Source: Homarus americanus (lineage: Eukaryota > Arthropoda > Malacostraca > Decapoda > Nephropidae). From it: 64,000 nucleotides of DNA. Both the position numbers and the translations under genes were made by a program. The stretch's first letter is position 1. Every line of letters starts with the position of its first letter. The notes beneath the pieces are model-generated. The model worked only from the letters and a program-made list of their open reading frames with translations. It made no database searches and had not been told where the DNA came from. Below are positions 57,541 through 64,000 of the stretch, one piece after another. Where the stretch lies: positions 12,625,469-12,689,468 of the forward strand of contig NW_024737068.1 of assembly GCF_018991925.1 (NCBI RefSeq), in the 5' to 3' direction.

Positions 57541-57720
57541 CCCCGCCACAGAGTAGAGGATGAATGGAACAAGTTACCAAATATCATCATTAACTCGAAT
57601 ACGCTGGATAGCTTCAAACATAGGTTGGATGCTTATATGAGCAATAGGGGTTGGGTATAAACGGGACTGCCCAGTATGGGTCAATAGGCCCGCTGCAGTT
57701 TCCTCCATTCTTATGTTTTT
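57541..57720 (+). mobile_element. LINE 3' end remnant, copy 2
   Basis: An open frame PRHRVEDEWNKLPN ... NTLDSFKHRLDAYMSNRGWV ends in TAA. This is the usual C-terminus of Jockey/CR1-like polyproteins (WNxLP ... FKxRLD). The noncoding tail GACTGCCCAGTATGGGTCAA ... GCTGCAGTTTCCTCC and TTCTTATGTTTTT follows. Its match with 24808-24947 shows both come from one LINE family. Confidence 0.7.
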
Positions 57721-57909
57721 CTGTTCTACCAAGGTGGCGTGATTAGACATGTCCTGCGTCTGTTTTTCTGTATGCACGTAAGAGACAGTTTCATTTCCGG
57801 GCATTTTTTTTTTAATTAAGAGTTTGTACACAAATTAATTTATTGTTGGAGAGTTGTTGCCTTTTGCTAGACAAGATTATATGTTTGTTTTATTACTTCA
57901 ATATTGGAC

Positions 57910-57910
<1 letters not shown>

Positions 57911-57993
<83 letters not shown>
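57911..57993. repeat. (TA)n microsatellite
   Basis: About 41 TA units, followed by ACATACACACACAC. Confidence 0.97.
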
Positions 57994-57997
<4 letters not shown>

Positions 57998-58196
57998 CAC
58001 ACACACCTGTAACTATATGACCCTGTGTTGTTGATCTTGATAATAGTCCCGTCAATATTGATGACTCTATTTATCAAGATCAACTAATGAGAAATGCTAA
58101 TTAAAACAGTGAATTAAAGTCGAGAGTAATCCATTAATTAACTTTATTGATCACATTATACACTAGCTGTAAAAAACATGGATTAACTCATTAAGT

Positions 58197-58517
58197 ACAA
58201 TATTATCTCTTTAAGCAGACTATTCCCTCATTAAGCAGAGTATTCCCTCATTAAGCAGACTATTCCCTCATTAAGCAGACTATTCCCTCATTAAGCAGAC
58301 TATTCCCCCATTAAGCAGACTATTCCCCCATTAAGCAGACTATTCCCCCATTAAGCAGACTATTCCCTCATTAAGCAGACTATTCCCCCATTAAGCAGAC
58401 TATTCCCCCATTAAGCAGACTATTCCCCCATTAAGCAGAATATTCCCCCATTAAGCAGACTATTTCCCCATTAAACAGACTATTCCCCCATTAAGCAGAC
58501 TATTCCCCCATTAAGCA
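58197..58517. repeat. 20-bp minisatellite TATTCCCTCATTAAGCAGAC
   Basis: About 15-16 copies in exact 20-bp register, with CCCTCA/CCCCCA as the main variant. Confidence 0.97.
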
Positions 58518-58929
58518 CAGGTATAGTGATCCCTTCAGTGTCTCATTATCATAAATATGGAACACCAACTTGTGAATATTAGTCAGTTTTCTGTTTCTCA
58601 ATAAAAAGTCAGTTGTTGCCTTTGCCATACACCAATTCATTCCCATTTTTCCCTCGCCTAGGTTTTATACTGAGTTTGGGAAGGGCAGTGTATGTGAGTC
58701 GGTATTATCGCTTTAGCATACAGACATACACAACTACAGTCTTATATACTTGGGATATGTAACCTGAAAATTACAGTTCTTCAATTATATTTCCCGAAGG
58801 TTCAGAAAGTTTAATATTTAAGCGGGCTTTAGTTTTGTTATTTTTAGGTAACACCCTTTATGAGTTTGTGCCTCCCTCAAGTGCAAGTCAGTTGTTTATG
58901 TAAGCATGTGGGGTCAGTGAAGTGTCATT

Positions 58930-59115
58930 GTTGTGTCAATTTAACGCCAGTGTAGCGTGTGTGTGGCATTAGTGTGGTGTTAGTATAGTGTAGCATCAGT
59001 GTAGCGTCAGTTTTAGCACCAGTGTAGCATCAGTATAATGTCACTTTAGACTAGAGTATACAGCGTCACTGTGGTGTCAGTGTACCACCAGCGTAACGTC
59101 GGTGCAGCGTCGGTG
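58930..59115. repeat. Degenerate GTGTAGCGTCAGT repeat
   Basis: About 14 diverged 12-15 bp copies of CAGTGTAGCGTCAGTGTAG. Length varies. Confidence 0.8.
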
Positions 59116-59239
59116 TTTCATGGGAGAAACACACAAAGCCAGGAAAATTGTGTGACCTGACGTTGACAAGACAGCAGAAGGGTTGTGGCTGAGGGAGGGA
59201 AGGAGGCCTGTCCCTCACACACACAAACAACTCAACACC

Positions 59240-59380
59240 AGTGTCACCCTCTTCACCGATCCTCCTTTATTATATTAACGACATTCTAAGCCAAGTAGAC
59301 CGACCGATACGATCCACTTCACCACAAACTTTTCCTCCTCGTATCTCGACGATGCCCAAAGGGTCAAATATTCCTCAAAA
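59240..59380 (+). pseudogene. Possible reverse-transcriptase fragment
   Basis: One frame reads SPSSPILLYYINDILSQVD, like the xSPxLFLLYINDIL block of non-LTR reverse transcriptases. In another frame, 60 nt on, SSSYLDDAQRVKY contains a YxDD motif at about the right distance. A frameshift would be needed. The match is short and may be chance. Confidence 0.28.
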
Positions 59381-59591
59381 TTTGAGATCTCGGATAGCTG
59401 GTTTATGCTGTACACTATTTTAACTAGAGCACAGACGAGGACTGTTAAGAATGTCATCACTGTAGTATTGAGAGACTACCGGAAGTTGATTGTCATATTT
59501 GTTATTCTTGGTTATCACGAATCTTTGAGAATTCTGAGATCTGGCCAGCAACTACAATCCGAGAACCAGGCGTACACAGGGAAGATACTGT

Positions 59592-59750
59592 TATTACCAC
59601 CGCCGCCTCCGATACCACCACCACCGACTCTAATACCACCACCACCACCTCCACTACCACCACCACCTCCACCAGCACCTTCACCTCCACCACTTTCACT
59701 ACCACCACCACCACCACCACCACCACCACCATCACCACCACCACCACAAG
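59592..59750. repeat. (CCA)n/(CCT)n triplet repeat
   Basis: Imperfect CCACCACCA array. Polyproline plus frame (59405-59959) and Val/Gly-rich minus frames are artefacts; nothing outside the repeat supports a protein. Confidence 0.93.
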
Positions 59751-60342
59751 ACCCTACCCCTCGAGCTGGTAACCCTCGCCGACTGACACACAACCTGGGC
59801 CAAAGTGCCACCGGACAAAAATGGCACCCACAGGTCCATGCAAATGTCCACGTGCTGTCTAAGTTGATCTCCATTTTTTGCAACTCTTGTCTCCTGTTGC
59901 ATTATACGACCGTTGCAAGGGAGGGTCTATTGCAGGGTGGTCTTGTTGCATCGGCATAGAGGTAGTAGGTAGTTTTTTGGTCGGGTAGGTGACTGTTTAA
60001 TTGGCTTATTCACCTGGCTTACTTATTCAATTATTCATTCAGGTTACCGAATCGGCTTAGGGAGTCAACCTACTCACTTGGTTTAGTTGTTCAGGTTTAC
60101 TCATTCAGGTTTACGCACTTGACATAATCCACTCATTGCGTATTCTCAAACTTACTCATCTAACTCTACACTTTACGTACGGTTATTCACTATTCTCTGC
60201 TCATCTTCGTCCTTCCTCATATATACTTTACTTTCATCAGTGTTTTCTCTCATGTTTTCATTCGTCTTTTTCCTTTACTAAGTTTGATTCATAGTCTGGA
60301 TTAACTTGTATTGTTATTGATGTTATTGGTTAATGATTATTA

Positions 60343-60344
60343 TT

Positions 60345-60375
<31 letters not shown>

Positions 60376-60425
60376 GTGTTGTTGTTGGTGTTGTTGTTGT
60401 TGTTGGTGTTGTTGTGGCGGCGGCG
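60343..60425. repeat. (GTT)n triplet repeat
   Basis: About 22 GTT/GGT units ending in GGCGGCGGCGG. Confidence 0.95.
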
Positions 60426-60737
60426 GTTTTATTTTTATTTTTATTTTTATTTCTGTATTATTTTTAAATTTTGTAATATTTTCGTAATCTGTTTAACGTA
60501 TTACAAAACTTGAGTCTCTTGAGTGTTGAGATATTAAAAACAAATTTTGCTAATATGATAAAATACAACACCTATGTGTCTCCTCTACCTGACCTTCCTG
60601 GAAATGGTTATATAAAAGAGAATTACATTGTGTTTTGGAAGTGTCCTAGGCAGCCGGGAACACTTCCAATTATTTACTGGACTGGTTTTTTTTTTTGATA
60701 CAGACACACTGACACCTGCACAACACCTACACAACAC

Positions 60738-60822
60738 CTACACAACACATACACACACACACACACACACCCACACCCACACACCCACACCCACACACAC
60801 ACACCCACACCCACACACACCA
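60738..60822. repeat. (CA)n/(CCCACA)n microsatellite
   Basis: CA runs mixed with CCCACA, preceded by CTACACAACAC repeats. Confidence 0.95.
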
Positions 60823-60954
60823 AAAACAATGTCGTGTCACCTTTGAACTCCCTTAATGACTCCCTTCAGTGTTCATAAGTCTCGGGGCAACGAAGAAGTA
60901 TAATATTTGTGCACAGTATAAATATATTAAAAGTTCTGCCTTGTCTCACTCAGT

Positions 60955-61119
60955 TTGTCTGTCTGTCTCATTTATTTGTCTCCTTTGTCTGTCTTCTTTC
61001 TCTATTTCCTCTCTGTTTCTCATTTCTTTCTCTCTGTCTGTCTCCTTTCTTTACCCTGTCTGTATGTCTGTCTGATTTTCTCTTTTCTCTCTCCTGACTG
61101 TCTGTCTTTCTGATTGTTT

Positions 61120-61160
<41 letters not shown>
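60955..61160. repeat. TCTG/CTTT-rich tract ending in (CT)n
   Basis: Degenerate TGTCTGTCTCCTTT words and about 20 CT units at 61122-61159. Confidence 0.9.
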
Positions 61161-61321
61161 GATCAAGTGAGTCATGCATCATTAGTTTTCCTCTTGTATT
61201 ATTTATTCGGGGAGTGCATGTCAAATTAGGTTGTCAGGTTATTCGACAATAAAACGTCGAGGCAGTGTCGCTTTGTGTCGAAATCTGCGGTAGTTAAACT
61301 CTACCCTTCACGTTTATATGT

Positions 61322-61625
61322 GTCGAGACCCAGGCAAGACCAAGTCGAGGCAAAATCGAGACCAGATCGAGATCATGGCGAGGTGAAGAAGAGACCAATT
61401 AGAAACCAGGTGAAGGACAAGTCGAGACCAGATTGAAGCCAAAGTTGAGACTAGATTATATCGGCAAGACGATATTAGATCGAGGCCAAGATGAGACCAG
61501 ATTGAGGCCAAAATAAGACCAGGCTAAGACGAGACCAGATCGTAGCAAAGTCGAAACGAAATCAAGGTTAAGACGAGACCACATCGACGTCAAATCGAGA
61601 TCATATCGAGGCCGAGTCGCACGAG
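61322..61625. repeat. Degenerate GAGACCAGATCGAGGCCAAG repeat
   Basis: About 15 highly diverged copies of a 17-22 bp unit (GTCGAGACCAGATTGAAGCC and similar). Weakly similar GACCGAGACC words also occur at 51198. Confidence 0.8.
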
Positions 61626-61889
61626 CAAAACAAAAAAATCTTCAGAATGCTGCCTTTTTTTTTTTTGCCTTTTATATACAGTAACAATTGCCAGAAGCTT
61701 TTATTTATTTATTTATTTTTATATAGTAGCAGTTTCCAGAAGCTGTTTACATGTTCTTGAGCCTGGCACACGTGTAGAGTTGCTTCATTATTATGGTGAC
61801 TCGCCCCACCTCTAACCTACCCTGTGCTTCGTTAGTTATCATGGGAGTGTTGATGTCCAATGTTGATGTGTTGAGTTTAGATGACGCCT

Positions 61890-61918
61890 TCCTTCCTTCC
61901 TTCCTTCCTTCCTTCCTT
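61890..61918. repeat. (CTTC)n microsatellite
   Basis: Seven CTTC units. Confidence 0.95.
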
Positions 61919-62154
61919 ATTCTCACTTTCACTCACCCTCACTTTCATACTCTTGATCTCTCACCTTCTCTCACTCTCCCTAAACCTCCTTCACCCTCTC
62001 TCCCTCCCTTCACCCTTACCTGATTAATTTAGTTCATATCACTATGCTTATCACCCTCTTCCTTTAAGGTGACATGACAGGGATTCAAAGTTAACATGAT
62101 ACATGAAGGTGACATGACCCCCAGCCGATTGCCACACACTTCAACCTGCCGCCA

Positions 62155-62255
62155 CACACGTTAACCAGTAGCTCCACTCCTTAACCGGCAGCTACACACC
62201 TTAACCGGCAGCTACACACCTTAACCGGCAGCTACACACCTTAACCGGAAGCTAC
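62155..62255. repeat. 20-bp repeat TTAACCGGCAGCTACACACC
   Basis: Five copies, the middle three identical. Confidence 0.95.
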
Positions 62256-62414
62256 ACTGTAAATAACGCCTTCCTTAGCTACACAAAGGCAAGGAGGTGG
62301 TGATAACATGTTTTAGTAGCAAAGCGACACATGAGCGGCGTCAATCTTAACTTTGGCCACCTTTATTGAGCCGCTGCATTGTATCGACCACTAGATTATG
62401 CCATTTGATCTATA

Positions 62415-62465
62415 TGTCTGTCTTTCTGGTCTGTCTGTCTGTCTATCTGTCTGTCTGTCTGTCTT
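62415..62465. repeat. (TGTC)n microsatellite
   Basis: About 11 TGTC units with small interruptions. Confidence 0.92.
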
Positions 62466-62525
62466 GCGTTGAGTTGTTTATTTTTTTTCATATCTGTACG
62501 ATGTATCAATTGATTTTTGCTTGTT

Positions 62526-62527
<2 letters not shown>

Positions 62528-62557
<30 letters not shown>
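62528..62557. repeat. (CA)n microsatellite
   Basis: About 15 CA units. Confidence 0.95.
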
Positions 62558-62558
<1 letters not shown>

Positions 62559-62709
62559 TAAATAGGTAAATAGAACGCTACAAGACAGATATATCCCTCT
62601 TGTCGTAGTTGTTTGTGTTAGGATATGTGGCAAGTTGAGGATGGGAGCGTGGTGGTGTTAGTAAATCGTTCATGACCCCAGTGTTAATGATGTTCTCCTC
62701 CTCCTCCAG

Positions 62710-62755
62710 GGTTTATAACACCAGCCCCTCGTGAGCCACCAGCAAGAGCAATGAG
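62710..62755 (+). other. Candidate 46-nt exon with strong splice sites
   Basis: GTTCTCCTCCTCCTCCAG is a strong acceptor, and 46 nt later GAG|GTAAGT is a near-perfect donor. The exon contains an ATG five bases before the donor in fair context (AGCAATGAG). It could therefore be a 5' exon in which translation starts, with the rest of the gene lying beyond the window. No homology can be judged from so short a piece. Confidence 0.38.
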
Positions 62756-62759
62756 GTAA

Positions 62760-63170
62760 GTTGTCTGACACACTTCAAGGCAGCTTTGTAAAGAGACGAA
62801 TTGGCTAATGCTTTGATAGAATGAATTAAGTTGGTAAATTTTAAAATTTTCTACTTTCTTTTAATTTTACACGATGATCAGTATTCAAAATGTGTTTGTA
62901 GTTTCTTTGTATTTAACCAATCAGAGAATGAACTTGCACGAAGACGCGAACTAACACGTCGATGCGTTTGAAGACAGATTCGGAGTTATTATATTTTTGT
63001 ATATTTTGTCAGGGTAAGGTGACAGGTCGTGAACAACTACCGTGTTTAGGCTTTTCTCCTGGTGTTCCTTCATACCCTGTGTAACCCACCCACTTAGACT
63101 AATCCTGACACATTCGGAATTTGTCTTCCTTAACTAATAACTATGCAAGGGTTCGGGAGGGAGGATGGGC
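62760..63170. other. No gene recognised (possible intron)
   Basis: AT-rich single-copy sequence following the candidate exon. Confidence 0.4.
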
Positions 63171-63174
63171 GTGT

Positions 63175-63515
63175 AGTGGTTGGAGTGGCACATAAGGGTG
63201 GGTGGAAGGGATGTTAAACGGGTGAGGGACTTATTCTAGGGATGGGTGGTGGAGGAGTCGTGTTAGGTTAATGGATGGGCGTGTAGGATTGTGGGATGGC
63301 TCGTAAGTGTTGGTGAGGGGTGGTATATAGGTGTTGGTGAAGGGGTGGCATGTAAGTGTTGATGGTGGGGTGAGGGGTGGCATATAGCTGTTGGTGGAGG
63401 GATGAAAGGTGGCGCAATGGTGGAAGGGTGTGGGGTGGCACATTGGTGGAAGGGTGAGGGGTGGCACAGTGGTGAAAGGGTGAGGGGTGGCACACAGGTG
63501 TTGGGTTGGGGTGTG
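63175..63515. repeat. G-rich degenerate repeat GGTGGCACANNGGTGNNAGG
   Basis: About 14 imperfect copies of a 22-32 bp unit such as GGGTGAGGGGTGGCACAGTG. Pro/Thr/His-rich minus frames are artefacts. Confidence 0.85.
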
Positions 63516-63835
63516 TAGGTATAGAAGGAAGAGTAGGAGGAAGAAGAAATGAGGGAAGGAAGCATGGAGCGCATTCTCTTGGATTAATACCTGTGATTTT
63601 ATAATGAGTTCTTAATTTGGTAGATGTATAACAGGTAAATTAGATTAATTACTCCCGGGACCCTCAGACGACTACTCAAAGTTTTTAATGAGATTTGTTG
63701 AAAGTCTAAGACGGTATGTATTAACGTTACTCTGGCAGATCTGAAGCTGTTTTCATTTTTTGTTCCTGGTCTTAGAGTTTTCATTTTTGGTCCATTTTTT
63801 TTTTTGTGTCTTGCTTTTGCCGTGTTTGGCGTAAG

Positions 63836-63965
63836 ATAGACAGATAGATATATAGATAGATCAAAGAACAGGGGCAGATGGCCTTATAAATAGACACAAG
63901 AATATTGATAGATAGGTATAGACAATCAGATGAATAAGTTGCAAAAATAAGAATAGATAGTTTGA
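63836..63965. repeat. Degenerate (GATA)n
   Basis: GATAGACAGATAGATATATA and related words with interruptions. Confidence 0.8.
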
Positions 63966-64000
63966 TCAATAGACGAAATAATAGATGGTGATAATGCTGG

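Noticed and set aside
58197..58517. CRISPR-like array
   Set aside because: Direct 20-bp tandem repeat without spacers in a eukaryotic genome; it is a minisatellite.
59240..59380. Functional reverse transcriptase
   Set aside because: Only two short motif-like pieces in different frames; kept only as a low-confidence remnant.
59405..59959. Polyproline protein
   Set aside because: The proline block is a CCA/CCT triplet repeat and its flanks have no recognisable domain.

Overview
The window looks like intergenic and intronic DNA of a large, repeat-rich arthropod genome, most likely a decapod crustacean. The signs are dense microsatellites ((TA)n, (TTA)n, (CA)n, (GA)n), many 14-48 bp minisatellites, TTAGG/CCTAA-type words typical of arthropods, spliceosomal GT...AG signals, and LINE 3' tails ending in TTATGTTC-like sequence. 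There are no operons, bacterial ribosome-binding sites or viral genes. The species assignment is inference.

The one convincing gene neighbourhood is about 11.8-18.0 kb. At 17.53-17.70 kb there is a candidate bidirectional promoter made of a 40-bp module (CCGCCAAT plus GTGTCACGTGA) that occurs twice with identical internal spacing. To its left, on the minus strand, lies a possible first coding exon (17381-17519) whose splice phase fits a well-bounded, fully open minus-strand exon at 11845-11927. To its right, on the plus strand, is a possible 5' exon ending in a good donor at 17998. Inside the putative minus-strand intron, in antisense, sits a three-exon Myb/SANT-like (zeste/MSANTD type) gene (13936-16269). 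Its splice sites and phases agree, but the reading frame has two stops, both explained by single C-to-T changes.

Other transposon traces are LINE tails (24.8 kb, 57.6 kb, and an antisense one at 19.87 kb), LINE reverse-transcriptase fragments (13.4 kb, weaker at 59.2 kb), an hAT transposase C-terminus (51.7-52.0 kb, minus), two adjacent Tc1/mariner-like non-autonomous elements (9.73-10.98 kb), tRNA-like SINE pieces (33.08 kb, 54.8 kb), and a dispersed foldback family whose core is CCTAA repeats (best copies 4.7, 39.3, 48.8 and 50.1 kb). Two strong hairpins stand out: 103-bp arms at 32055-32374 and 65-bp arms at 25249-25393. A candidate 46-nt exon with strong splice sites lies at 62710-62755.

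Most of the rest is tandem repeat. Many long open frames here are artefacts of repeats whose unit length is a multiple of 3 or which stay open in all frames; these are not annotated as genes. The stretches without features hold AT-rich single-copy DNA in which I recognise nothing.
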